This document shows, one piece after another, positions 18,275 to 25,500 of a stretch of DNA of 42,447 nucleotides. The stretch comes from Chloroflexota bacterium (GTDB lineage Bacteria; Chloroflexota; Dormibacteria; Dormibacterales; Dormibacteraceae). How positions within the stretch are numbered: position 1 is the first letter of the stretch; every line of letters begins with the position of its first letter. The notes beneath the pieces are model-generated. The model was not told the DNA's origin and did no database searches. It worked only from the letters and a program-made list of their open reading frames with translations. Location of the stretch: assembly GCA_005880945.1 (NCBI GenBank), contig VBIU01000056.1, positions 1-42,447 on the forward strand, written 5' to 3'. The translations under genes and the position numbers were made by a program.

Positions 18275-18837
18275 GCAGTCCGACCCGCGACGAGGCCTGG
18301 GACCTCATGACGTCGATGACTCAATCGGAGCAGCTCCGCCGCCACATGCGAAGCGTCGAGATGGCCATGCGCGCCTACGCCCGGCGGTTCGGCGAGGACG
18401 AGGAGCGCTGGGCGGTGTTGGGCGTAATCCACGACTGGGACTATGAGTCGGGACCGACCCTCGACCTGCACCCGATGCGCGGCATCAACATGCTGCGTGA
18501 AAAGGGCTGGCCCGAGGATGTGCTCGACGACATCGCCTCGCACGCCCTTTACCTCGACGTCCCGCGCGATCGGCCGATTCGCAAAGCGCTGCATGCAGTG
18601 GACGAGATGTGCGGCTTCATCATCGCCTGTGCCCTGGTCAAACCCGACAAGTCATTGAGCGCTGTCGAGCCCAGCGGCGTACGCAAGAAGATGAAGGACA
18701 AAGCCTTCGCGCGTGCTGTCCACAGGGAGGAGCTGGTCTCTGGCGCGGAGCTCCTCGGTATACCCTTCGACGAGCACGTGGAGATCGTCCGCGATGCCCT
18801 GAAGCCGATAGCGGAGGAGCTGGGACTTAATCCATGA
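18271..18837 (+). CDS. HD-domain phosphohydrolase
   Basis: 188 residues from ATG 18271. HD signatures: the first His in LRRHMRSVEMAMRAYA, then GVIHDWDYE (the HD pair), a further His in DIASHALYLDVP and Asp in ALHAVDEMCGFIIA. This is the compact HDIG subgroup that typically hydrolyses phosphate esters of nucleotides or similar small molecules. Conserved KPDKSLSAVEPSGVRKKMKDK and EHVEIVRDALKPIAEELGL tail regions match standalone bacterial HDIG proteins. Substrate unknown. ATGA overlaps join it to genes on both sides. Confidence 0.85.
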   Translation: MSSPTRDEAWDLMTSMTQSEQLRRHMRSVEMAMRAYARRFGEDEERWAVLGVIHDWDYESGPTLDLHPMRGINMLREKGWPEDVLDDIASHALYLDVPRDRPIRKALHAVDEMCGFIIACALVKPDKSLSAVEPSGVRKKMKDKAFARAVHREELVSGAELLGIPFDEHVEIVRDALKPIAEELGLNP

Positions 18838-19817
18838 GCACGGGTGGCAAACCTCGCGTCCTTTTGATGCACCCGATTCTCGACCCGGGTCCCGCCATCC
18901 TTGCCGAGGCCGCTGACGTCGTCGCGTATCCCGCGGACCGTCCGCTGGACGAGCCGAGCATCCGCCAGGCGGCCGAGGGCTGCGTCGGGATCGTCAGCCA
19001 GCTCATGGACCCGATCCGCGAGACGGTGCTCTCGACGCCAGGGCTGAAGATCGTCAGCAACGTCGCTGTCGGCTTCGACAACATCGACGTCGCCGCCGCC
19101 ACCGCGCACAAGGTCATGGTGACCAACACGCCCGGCGTTCTCGATGATGCGACGGCCGATTTCGCGTTCACCTTGCTGATGACGACGGCCCGCAGGATCG
19201 TCGAGGCCGACAACTTCACCCGCCAGGGACGGTTCAGGGGCTGGGCGATCGACATGATGCTGGGGGCCGACGTGTTCGGTGCCACCCTCGGGCTCATCGG
19301 CGTCGGCAGGATCGGCCGCGGCGTGGCGCATCGTGCGAGGGGCTTCAACATGCGCGTGATCTATTACGACCCGCATCCGCTCCCTCAGGACGCCGAACAG
19401 CAGCTGGGCGCGGCGCGAGTCGACCTGGGCAGGCTGCTCGCGGAGTCTGATTTCGTGTCAGTGCACGTGCCGCTCACGCAGGAGACGCACCACATGCTCA
19501 GCACGCCGCAATTTGGACAGATGAAGAGGTCGGCGATCCTCATCAACACCTCACGTGGCCCGGTGGTCGACGAAGCGGCGCTGGTCGACGCCCTGAACGC
19601 CAAGAAGATCGCGGGTGCGGGGCTGGACGTGTACGAGCGCGAACCGGCTGTCCATCCCGGCCTTCTCGCGATGCCGAATGTCGTGCTCGCCCCGCACATC
19701 GCCAGCGCCACGGTGCGCACACGATCCGAGATGTCGGCCATGGCCGCGCGCAACATGGCCACCGCGGTGCGCGGCGGCCGGCCGCCGAACATGGTCAACC
19801 CCGAGGTCAAAAAGTAG
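18834..19817 (+). CDS. D-isomer-specific 2-hydroxyacid dehydrogenase (glyoxylate/hydroxypyruvate reductase-like)
   Basis: 327 residues from ATG 18834. NAD(P)-binding loop LGLIGVGRIGRGVAHRARGF followed by acidic YYDPH, and the catalytic set Arg (INTSRGPVVDE), Glu (YEREPAVHPG) and His (LAPHIASAT). SNVAVGFDNIDVAAATAHKV and NTPGVLDDATADFAFTLLM are the substrate-domain hallmarks of the glyoxylate reductase group. It probably reduces glyoxylate or hydroxypyruvate with NAD(P)H; the acidic residue after the loop slightly favours NADH. Normal length. Confidence 0.92.
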   Translation: MSTGGKPRVLLMHPILDPGPAILAEAADVVAYPADRPLDEPSIRQAAEGCVGIVSQLMDPIRETVLSTPGLKIVSNVAVGFDNIDVAAATAHKVMVTNTPGVLDDATADFAFTLLMTTARRIVEADNFTRQGRFRGWAIDMMLGADVFGATLGLIGVGRIGRGVAHRARGFNMRVIYYDPHPLPQDAEQQLGAARVDLGRLLAESDFVSVHVPLTQETHHMLSTPQFGQMKRSAILINTSRGPVVDEAALVDALNAKKIAGAGLDVYEREPAVHPGLLAMPNVVLAPHIASATVRTRSEMSAMAARNMATAVRGGRPPNMVNPEVKK

Positions 19818-19837
19818 CCTCGACCTCTGGGTATCGA

Positions 19838-20617
19838 TTGCTGGCCCTCGATCTCGACGGCACGATCCTCAGCGCCAACCTGCAGCTCGACCCGCGCGAT
19901 GTGGCCGCGGTGAAGCGGATCTGTCAGGCCGGAATTGAGGTGGTCGCCTGCACCGGCAGGCCGTTTCCGGGCGCGGCGCCGTGGGTGAGACGCATCGGGC
20001 TCGACGGTCCGATCGTCTGCTACCAGGGCGCCCAGGTCCGAACTCTCGCCGGGGAGATGCTCCTCGACCACGGCATCGAGCACGACCTGGCCATGGAGGT
20101 CATCCGCTTCGCGCGTGAGCGCGATCTCCACATCCAGGGCTACAAAGACGACCGGTTGCTGGTCGAGCGCGACAGGCCCGAGGCGCACGAGTATGCGGAC
20201 CACGCGAGCATGCCGATCAACGTCGTTGCGGACCTCGACGTGGCTATGGATGCGACAACGCCGAAGCTGGTCATCGTCGCCTTGCCCGCGAAGCTGGAAG
20301 CACTCCTCCCCGAGGTTCGGCGGAGGTGGGCGGGCAGGCTGAACGCGGCCACGTCGATGCCCAACTACCTCGAGTTCACCAGCATCGTGAGCGATAAGGC
20401 CAGAGCGCTGGCCTTCCTGTGCGAGCGGATGCGCATTCAGCAGAGCCAGACCGTCGCGGCCGGCGACGGCCGCAATGACGTCACGATGATCGCCTGGGCG
20501 GGGCTTGGCATCGCCGTGGAAGGATCGGAGCCTGAGGTCGTCGCCGCCGCCGATCGGACCATACCAAGGCCGGGACATGGTGGAATCCAGCAGCTCGCCG
20601 ACCTGTTGATCAAGTGA
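19838..20617 (+). CDS. HAD-superfamily Cof-type phosphatase
   Basis: 259 residues if TTG 19838 is used. The first codons give LLALDLDGTIL directly, and family members usually have a few residues before this, so the true start may be slightly upstream at a non-standard codon. Motif I DLDGT, motif II ACTGRPF, motif III lysine in SIVSDKARALAFL, motif IV GDGRNDVTMI, plus a C2 cap domain (about 80-190). Cof-type phosphatases dephosphorylate sugar phosphates, PLP or flavin precursors. Substrate not deducible. Confidence 0.9.
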   Translation: MLALDLDGTILSANLQLDPRDVAAVKRICQAGIEVVACTGRPFPGAAPWVRRIGLDGPIVCYQGAQVRTLAGEMLLDHGIEHDLAMEVIRFARERDLHIQGYKDDRLLVERDRPEAHEYADHASMPINVVADLDVAMDATTPKLVIVALPAKLEALLPEVRRRWAGRLNAATSMPNYLEFTSIVSDKARALAFLCERMRIQQSQTVAAGDGRNDVTMIAWAGLGIAVEGSEPEVVAAADRTIPRPGHGGIQQLADLLIK

Positions 20618-21426
20618 TGAGCACTCTTCTGCTGGTGCACGCCCACCCTGACGACGAGGCGATCTCGACGGGTGGCGTGATGATGAAAGCGAAGGCCGAA
20701 GGCCACCGTGTGGTGCTGGTCACCGCGACGCTGGGCGAGGCTGGCGAGATCCACAACATGGACGCCGAGTCGGCGCGCCCCCGACTCGGCGAAGTGCGGG
20801 CGGAGGAGCTCCGCCGCGCCACCGAGATCCTGGGCGTGGACCGCTCAGAGATCCTGGGCTTCAGGGACTCGGGCATGGTGGGAACGGCCGAGAACCAGGA
20901 CCCGCGATCGTTTCACCAGGCGCCCCTCGACGAGGCCGCGGGCAGGCTGGCCGCCATCCTGCGCGAGGAGCGGCCCGACGTCGTCGTCACATACGACTCG
21001 GACGGCACGTACGGGCACCCCGACCACATCAAGGCGCACCACGTCACCAACGCGGCTCTCGATCTGCTGCAGCGCGAAGGCTGGGCTCCAAGCAAGCTCT
21101 ACTACGCGGCGATTCCGCGTTCCCTGATGGAGGCGTTCATGAGCCAGATGCCGGAGGAGGCGCGGAGCCAGAACCCAGACATGAGGATCATCGGCACGCC
21201 CGACGAGCGGGTCACCACCCGCGTCGACGTCCACGACTACGTGGATCGCAAGCGAAAGGCATTTTCGGCTCATGTGTCGCAGAACGATCCCAACTCCTGG
21301 TTCACGACGATGGCCGATCAGATCTACGAGTTGGCGTTTGGCACCGAGTACTACGCGCTCGAGAGAGGCAAGCCGGGATCAGAGCTGCCCGAGGCCGACC
21401 TGTTCGTCGGAGTTGCCCCGAACTAG
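20617..21426 (+). CDS. PIG-L/LmbE-family N-acetylglucosaminyl deacetylase (MshB/Mca-like)
   Basis: 269 residues from ATG 20617 (GTG 20614 also possible), one base into the HAD stop. Zinc site AHPDDE near the N-terminus and GHPDHIKAHHV later; TATLGEAGEI, SARPRLGEVRAEELRRA, FRDSGMVGT and DVVVTYDSDGTYGHPD are typical of actinobacterial LmbE proteins. Members include MshB (mycothiol biosynthesis) and Mca (mycothiol-conjugate amidase); the C-terminal AHVSQNDPNSWF and LAFGTEYYAL resemble Mca/MshB. With Ino1 in the window mycothiol metabolism is plausible, but no other msh gene is seen here. Confidence 0.87.
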   Translation: MSTLLLVHAHPDDEAISTGGVMMKAKAEGHRVVLVTATLGEAGEIHNMDAESARPRLGEVRAEELRRATEILGVDRSEILGFRDSGMVGTAENQDPRSFHQAPLDEAAGRLAAILREERPDVVVTYDSDGTYGHPDHIKAHHVTNAALDLLQREGWAPSKLYYAAIPRSLMEAFMSQMPEEARSQNPDMRIIGTPDERVTTRVDVHDYVDRKRKAFSAHVSQNDPNSWFTTMADQIYELAFGTEYYALERGKPGSELPEADLFVGVAPN

Positions 21427-21441
21427 CCCGCCGGGCGCGCT

Positions 21442-21447
21442 TATGCT
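21442..21447 (+). promoter_or_regulatory. -10 element of the cupin gene
   Basis: TATGCT lies 9 bases before ATG 21457; no Shine-Dalgarno is clear, so the transcript is probably leaderless. Confidence 0.45.
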
Positions 21448-21456
21448 GGGCGCGGG

Positions 21457-21846
21457 ATGAGGTTGGAGGTTCAGCTCGTTTCCCGGAGTCAACTGACCGC
21501 CGGCGAGCGATCGGGGGCGATGGCCCGGGCGACGGCGATCGCCGGCGAAACAGTGGGCTCGACGGCGATCTTCACGGTCCTGAGCCGCCTTCCGGCGGGA
21601 CAGAGCAGCTCGCCTCATGTCCACCTCAACTGCGAGTCGTCGATCTACGTCGCATCCGGCCGCGGCCGCGTCATGACTGGCATCCATCTGGACCGCGTGC
21701 TCGGCATCGAGCCTGGCGATTTCCTGTTTGTGCCGCCCGGCGCACCGCACATCGTGGTCAACGATGGAGACGCCGACCTCGTCCTGGTGGTCTCGCGTAA
21801 TACCGCTGAGGAGCACGTCGAGGACTACGTCGCGCCCAAGGCGTAG
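21457..21846 (+). CDS. cupin-domain protein
   Basis: 129 residues from ATG 21457. A single conserved-barrel cupin: motif 1 in SSPHVHLNCESSIYVASGRG (His, His, Glu) and motif 2 in IEPGDFLFVPPGAPHIVVN (His), sufficient for one metal ion. The N-terminal half carries a second beta stretch (SGAMARATAIAGETVGSTAI). Standalone cupins range from isomerases and dioxygenases to sensor proteins, so no reaction can be given. It stands alone between the LmbE gene and ispH with its own -10. Confidence 0.88.
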   Translation: MRLEVQLVSRSQLTAGERSGAMARATAIAGETVGSTAIFTVLSRLPAGQSSSPHVHLNCESSIYVASGRGRVMTGIHLDRVLGIEPGDFLFVPPGAPHIVVNDGDADLVLVVSRNTAEEHVEDYVAPKA

Positions 21847-21862
21847 CTTCAGCGCACCCGCG

Positions 21863-21868
21863 TAGACT
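21863..21868 (+). promoter_or_regulatory. -10 element of ispH
   Basis: TAGACT ends 10 bases before ATG 21879. No -35 is evident; a short ACGAG precedes the start codon but the implied leader is only about 4 bases. Confidence 0.45.
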
Positions 21869-21878
21869 CGAAAACGAG

Positions 21879-22748
21879 ATGGAGGTCCTGAAGATCACGC
21901 CACGTGGCTACTGCCACGGCGTGGTGGACGCCTTCCGCATTGCGAAACGCGTTAGGGAAGAGACCGCCGGCCCGGTCCATATGCTCGGCATGCTCGTCCA
22001 CAACACCCACGCGACCGACGATCTGCAGCGGCAGGGTGTCGAGCTGGTCGACCAGAACGACCGGCTTGCGGGCTTGAGTCAGATCAAGGAAGGCACCGTG
22101 ATCTTCACCGCCCATGGCGTCTCCCCCCAGGTCAAGCAGCGAGCCCTGGAGTTGGGCCTGAACCCGATCGACGCTACCTGCTCGGACGTCGTGCGCACCC
22201 ATGAGCTGGTGGCCGACCTGGCCAACAAGGGCTACCAGGTCGTGTACATCGGCCGCAAGGGCCACCCCGAGCCGGAGGGCGTGATGGGGGAGGCCCCCGG
22301 CAAGGTGCATCTCGTCCAGGATCCCGAGGACATCGATGCGCTCCACCTGAACGGCGACCGGATTGCGGTGACCTGCCAGACGACGCTGTCCGTCTGGGAC
22401 ACGGAGGACCTCATCGGCCGGGTCAAAGCGCGCTATCCCAACGCCGAGGTCCACAACGAGATCTGCCGCGCGACGCAGGAACGTCAGGAGGCGGCGGTCG
22501 AGGCGGCAGAGCACGTCGACCTGGTGATCGTGGTGGGCAGCCCCCGCTCATCCAACTCGCTGCGGCTGGTGGAGGTCGTCAAGAAGCTGGGCCACAAGCC
22601 CGCCTACCTGGTCGACAACCTCGAGGACCTGGACCTCGCCTGGTTCAAGGGCGCGAGCAAGGTCGGTGTGACCAGCGGAGCGTCGACCCCGACGCAGCTG
22701 ACCCGCCGCGTGATCGAGTACCTGGAGGCGCTAGAAGCCCCCGCTTGA
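21879..22748 (+). CDS. ispH: 4-hydroxy-3-methylbut-2-enyl diphosphate reductase (IspH)
   Basis: 289 residues from ATG 21879. Last step of the MEP pathway, reducing HMBPP to IPP and DMAPP. The three cluster cysteines are C12 (PRGYCHGVV), C101 (DATCSDVVRTH) and C196 (NEICRATQERQ); substrate-site histidines lie in MLVHNTHATDD and TAHGVSP, and the catalytic Glu in GHPEPEGVMGE. VVGSPRSSNSLRLVEV and GVTSGASTPTQL complete the signature. Normal length. It shows that isoprenoids, including polyprenyl carriers, come from MEP. Convergent with the next gene, 2 bases apart. Confidence 0.97.
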   Translation: MEVLKITPRGYCHGVVDAFRIAKRVREETAGPVHMLGMLVHNTHATDDLQRQGVELVDQNDRLAGLSQIKEGTVIFTAHGVSPQVKQRALELGLNPIDATCSDVVRTHELVADLANKGYQVVYIGRKGHPEPEGVMGEAPGKVHLVQDPEDIDALHLNGDRIAVTCQTTLSVWDTEDLIGRVKARYPNAEVHNEICRATQERQEAAVEAAEHVDLVIVVGSPRSSNSLRLVEVVKKLGHKPAYLVDNLEDLDLAWFKGASKVGVTSGASTPTQLTRRVIEYLEALEAPA

Positions 22749-22750
22749 CC

Positions 22751-23596
22751 TCAGGGCCGCCTGAGGCGACGGATCACTCGGCTCAGCGGGTTGGCAGCCT
22801 CGTCCCCGCCCGGCGGGGAGCTCGGCTCCTTCCGCGGAGCGGGCGCTGAAGGGAGGGAGCGCTCGGCATCAGGGGAGCTCGAGGCTTCGAGCGGAGCCGC
22901 CGGCGCGGGCGTATCGCCGTTTCGAGCCTGCCCCGAGCCTGGGGAACGGCGACGACGCCGGCGTCTCGTACCACTCGCAGCCCGCTCGGAAGCCGCCGCA
23001 GGAGCCGGGGTCGCCACGGATGGCGCCTCCGCCGCGAGCGCGGCCTTGGTTTCGGAGGCGCTCTTGGCTCCGTCGCCCGCGGCTGTGCGGCGGCGGCGCC
23101 GCCTGCGAGGCGCGGCAGTCCCCGCGGCGGGGGTTCCGGCCTCCTCGACACGCGCTTTGGGGGTCCCAGTCACCTTTCGCATCACGCTCGCCCCAACGTC
23201 GCCCTCGGCGCACAGCGCTCCGCCGGTGGTATGCACATCCACCCGCCAGACCACTATCGCGGTGGGCGCGCCTCCGACCGCCGGACGCTTCTGAGTCAGG
23301 GTCCAGCGCGCGTAGATCGTCTCCCCAGCGCGGACGGGCCTCGGGAACTTCCAGTTCAGCCACTCCCACTCGGCGACGGCGGGCACGGGCATGTCCATCG
23401 AGCCCAGTCCAACCGCCATCGCGACCAGGAGGGCGGGGGGCGCAACGCGGCCGGCGGGGCGAGATGCGTCGATCGTGAGGGGGGAGAAATCGCCTGCGAC
23501 AGAGGCGAAAAGCGCGATCTCTGCTTCGGAGATGGTGCGGCGGCGCGTGGTCCACTCGCCGCCGAGGGGAAGGTCGTCGAATGAGATCGGCTCCAG
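22751..23596 (-). CDS. MaoC-like hotdog protein with arginine-rich disordered tail; probable CTG start
   Basis: The minus frame is open from an in-frame TAA near 23643, and the only plausible full-length start is CTG 23596, giving 281 residues; the first ATG (23419) would delete 59 residues of clear hotdog sequence. Residues 6-58 (FDDLPLGGEWTTRRRTISEA, FASVAGDFSPLTIDAS) match the N-terminal half of MaoC-type domains, but the hydratase His is Thr and the usual NP is SP, so hydratase activity is doubtful. Residues 60-150 finish the domain. About 150-281 is Ala/Pro/Ser rich with two blocks of seven arginines (164-170, 211-217). A TATACT -10 ends 9 bases before the CTG. Role unknown; acyl-CoA binding combined with RNA or anionic-polymer binding is a guess. 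Confidence 0.78.
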   Translation of the reverse strand: MEPISFDDLPLGGEWTTRRRTISEAEIALFASVAGDFSPLTIDASRPAGRVAPPALLVAMAVGLGSMDMPVPAVAEWEWLNWKFPRPVRAGETIYARWTLTQKRPAVGGAPTAIVVWRVDVHTTGGALCAEGDVGASVMRKVTGTPKARVEEAGTPAAGTAAPRRRRRRRTAAGDGAKSASETKAALAAEAPSVATPAPAAASERAASGTRRRRRRRSPGSGQARNGDTPAPAAPLEASSSPDAERSLPSAPAPRKEPSSPPGGDEAANPLSRVIRRLRRP

Positions 23597-23605
23597 GTCG
23601 GGCCG

Positions 23606-23613
23606 AGTATAGC
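23606..23613. promoter_or_regulatory. back-to-back -10 elements of the hotdog and GGDEF genes
   Basis: The same bases read TATACT on the minus strand (23611-23606, 9 bases before the CTG 23596) and TATAGC on the plus strand (23608-23613, about 18 bases before TTG 23632). This suggests a face-to-face promoter in which only one direction can be occupied at a time. Confidence 0.45.
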
Positions 23614-23631
23614 CCGAACCGGGGGGCGCTC

Positions 23632-24807
23632 TTGGGCGTTAACCTATGGCAACTCATACGGGAGGGGTATTTGCCCGACATAGCGAGCGTCCTGCTCGTC
23701 ACCTCGATTCTGCTGGTCGTAGCGTTCGTCCTGCTGACCGTCTTGTTGATGCGTCTCCGCCGGACTACTCGCGAGCTTCAGCTCGCTCTGCAGGACGAGA
23801 GCGGCGCCCGCGACCGGGCCGCCCTCCTGCTGGCAATCGCCTCAGCTGTCAACTCCTCCCTCGCGCTCGAAGAGGTCCTGAACGTCGCCCTCACCCACGC
23901 CGGCCGGATCATGGGCGCCGTCGCGGGCGCGATGTACCTGGTGACGCCTGGGAAGGCAGAGATGCTTCGCGAGGCCGAGTACAACCTCTCCTACCGAGCG
24001 AAGGGCGCCGTCCGTCACCTGGAGGAGGAGCCGCTGCGCACAGCGCTGACGGCGATGCGCCCGATGGTGCTGAAGCTGGCCGACGAGGCATCGCCGGGCC
24101 TCGAGGCAGGGGGGCATCCGCAGCACGTGCTGGTGGTTCCGATGCAGCGGTCCGGGCAGCTGATGGGCGCGATGGAGCTCTATCTGAACGCACGGAGGGA
24201 GCTGACGGAAGACCAGGCGGACCTGCTCAACGGGGTCGCATCCCAGGGCGCGATCGCCATTCGGCATGCACAGCTGTTCCAGGCGCAGGAGGAGAACGCT
24301 CTCACCGACGAGCTGACGAAGCTGCCCAACCGCCGTGCCCTGGCTCAGCGCTACCTGCAGGAGATGCATCGGGCACGGCGCTATCACAAGAGCATCGCGT
24401 TCTTGATGATCGACCTCGATCATTTCAAGCAGGTCAACGACTCGTACGGCCACCTGAACGGCGACGCGGTCCTGGCCGAGCTGGCTTCGATACTCACCTC
24501 CGGGGCGCGTGAGTCGGACGTTTGCGCGCGATATGGTGGAGAGGAGTTCGGCATCATCCTCCACGAGACGACCGAGCAGGGCGCACGGACCCTCGCGGAA
24601 CGCATCCGCGCCAAGGTTGCCGCGGCGACATTCCCGGGTGGTCTGAAGCTCACGATCAGCATCGGCGTCGCGGCGACCGCCGAACCCGCGCTTTTCGCCT
24701 CGCTGATGGAGCGCGCGGACCAGGCCCTTTACGCCGCCAAGCAAGGCGGCCGCAACCAGGTCCGCGTCGCCGACATGAAGGCCACTCCCTCCAAGCAGCA
24801 CGCGTAG
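23632..24807 (+). CDS. membrane-anchored GAF-GGDEF diguanylate cyclase
   Basis: 391 residues from TTG 23632; ATG 23581 (upstream of the likely -10) and TTG 23671 are alternatives. One TM helix (17-40), a short coiled linker, a GAF domain (about 65-215) and a GGDEF domain (about 222-380). The active site GGEEF (302-306), metal Asp in DLDHFKQVND and an intact inhibitory I-site RESD (293-296) exactly five residues before GGEEF predict an active, product-inhibited synthase of c-di-GMP from two GTP. The GAF domain probably senses a small ligand. No EAL or PilZ protein is near. Confidence 0.92.
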   Translation: MGVNLWQLIREGYLPDIASVLLVTSILLVVAFVLLTVLLMRLRRTTRELQLALQDESGARDRAALLLAIASAVNSSLALEEVLNVALTHAGRIMGAVAGAMYLVTPGKAEMLREAEYNLSYRAKGAVRHLEEEPLRTALTAMRPMVLKLADEASPGLEAGGHPQHVLVVPMQRSGQLMGAMELYLNARRELTEDQADLLNGVASQGAIAIRHAQLFQAQEENALTDELTKLPNRRALAQRYLQEMHRARRYHKSIAFLMIDLDHFKQVNDSYGHLNGDAVLAELASILTSGARESDVCARYGGEEFGIILHETTEQGARTLAERIRAKVAAATFPGGLKLTISIGVAATAEPALFASLMERADQALYAAKQGGRNQVRVADMKATPSKQHA

Positions 24808-24819
24808 GGCCTCCTGGTT

Positions 24820-24856
24820 AACGCCCCTCGCCCCGACCCCCCTTGAGGGGGGAGGG
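24820..24856. repeat. REP-like hairpin repeat, copy A
   Basis: AACGCCCCTC followed by CCCCCC-TTGA-GGGGGG and AGGGAGA, 12 bases after the GGDEF stop. The same order of elements occurs at 36420-36463 after another stop codon. No T run follows, so it is not a standard terminator, though the hairpin could protect mRNA ends. Confidence 0.6.
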
Positions 24857-24863
24857 AGAGCTC

Positions 24864-24869
24864 TATCGT
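24864..24869 (+). promoter_or_regulatory. -10 element of the Nudix gene
   Basis: TATCGT ends 7 bases before GTG 24877, directly after the hairpin repeat; predicted leaderless transcript. Confidence 0.4.
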
Positions 24870-24876
24870 TCGAGTT

Positions 24877-25500
24877 GTGAGCCATTACTGCGTGCACTGC
24901 GGGAGCGAGCTTGTGTTGCGCGTCATCGAGGGTCGCGAGGTCGAGGCATGTCCCAACGACGATTTCGTGCTGTGGCACGACCCCAAGGTCACGACCGCCG
25001 TCGTGGTCGAGGTCGACGGCGGCGTGGTGCTCGGACGTCGCGCGATCGAGCCAGGCCGCGGGCTGTGGTGCCTTCCGGGCGGGTTCGTCAACGACGATGA
25101 AGACCCATGGGAGGCGGCGGCCCGCGAGTGCGCCGAGGAGATCAACTCCGCGGTTGAGCTGACCCGCCTGATCGGCGTCTACCACATCCCCAAACGGGGC
25201 GCGCCCAGCATGGTCGGTATCGCGTACCAGGCCCGCCTCTCGGGTGGCGGCCGCCCAAGCCCCGGCGCGGAGATGCTCGAGGTCGGCATTTTCGCGCCGG
25301 ACTCGCTGCCTCCCCTGGCCTTCCCGAGCCACCGAAAGGTGATGGCGGAGTACGCCGGTGTCCTGCCGCCGGCCGGGAGGGCGACTAAGTCCCGGGCGCG
25401 GGCGGAGGCAGCGGAACCTCGGAGCGGCGCCGCAATGGCTCAGCGTGGAAGCCGGCCATCACGAGTGCCAGCGCCATCGAGACCGCGGCGCACGCGGTGA
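24877..25500 (+). CDS. Nudix hydrolase with N-terminal zinc ribbon
   Basis: 207 residues from GTG 24877. The N-terminus has a zinc ribbon (HYCVHCGSEL, then EACPNDDFV) like NudC/YjaD-type enzymes. The Nudix box reads GFVNDDEDPWEAAARECAEE, keeping G-x5-E-x7-RE-x2-EE; the usual Gly after it is Asn. It should hydrolyse a nucleoside diphosphate linked to another group (NADH, ADP-ribose or similar). The last 38 residues (Arg/Ser/Pro rich, from TKSRARAEAAEP) are encoded opposite the 3' end of the MFS gene, a 116-base convergent overlap, and may be a recent read-through extension. Confidence 0.87.
   Translation: MSHYCVHCGSELVLRVIEGREVEACPNDDFVLWHDPKVTTAVVVEVDGGVVLGRRAIEPGRGLWCLPGGFVNDDEDPWEAAARECAEEINSAVELTRLIGVYHIPKRGAPSMVGIAYQARLSGGGRPSPGAEMLEVGIFAPDSLPPLAFPSHRKVMAEYAGVLPPAGRATKSRARAEAAEPRSGAAMAQRGSRPSRVPAPSRPRRTR

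Noticed and set aside
19385-20578. 397-residue open frame on the minus strand
   Set aside because: Antisense to the hydroxyacid dehydrogenase and HAD phosphatase genes.
22869-23702. 277-residue open frame on the minus strand in another frame
   Set aside because: It competes with the hotdog protein frame, which has a real MaoC-like domain; this frame is Arg/Pro/Gly noise.
24837-24852. CCCCCC-TTGA-GGGGGG hairpin as an intrinsic terminator
   Set aside because: No T run follows on either strand; better described as a repeat.
23842-25332. 496-residue open frame on the minus strand
   Set aside because: Antisense to the GGDEF and Nudix genes, both of which have clear motifs; no domain of its own.
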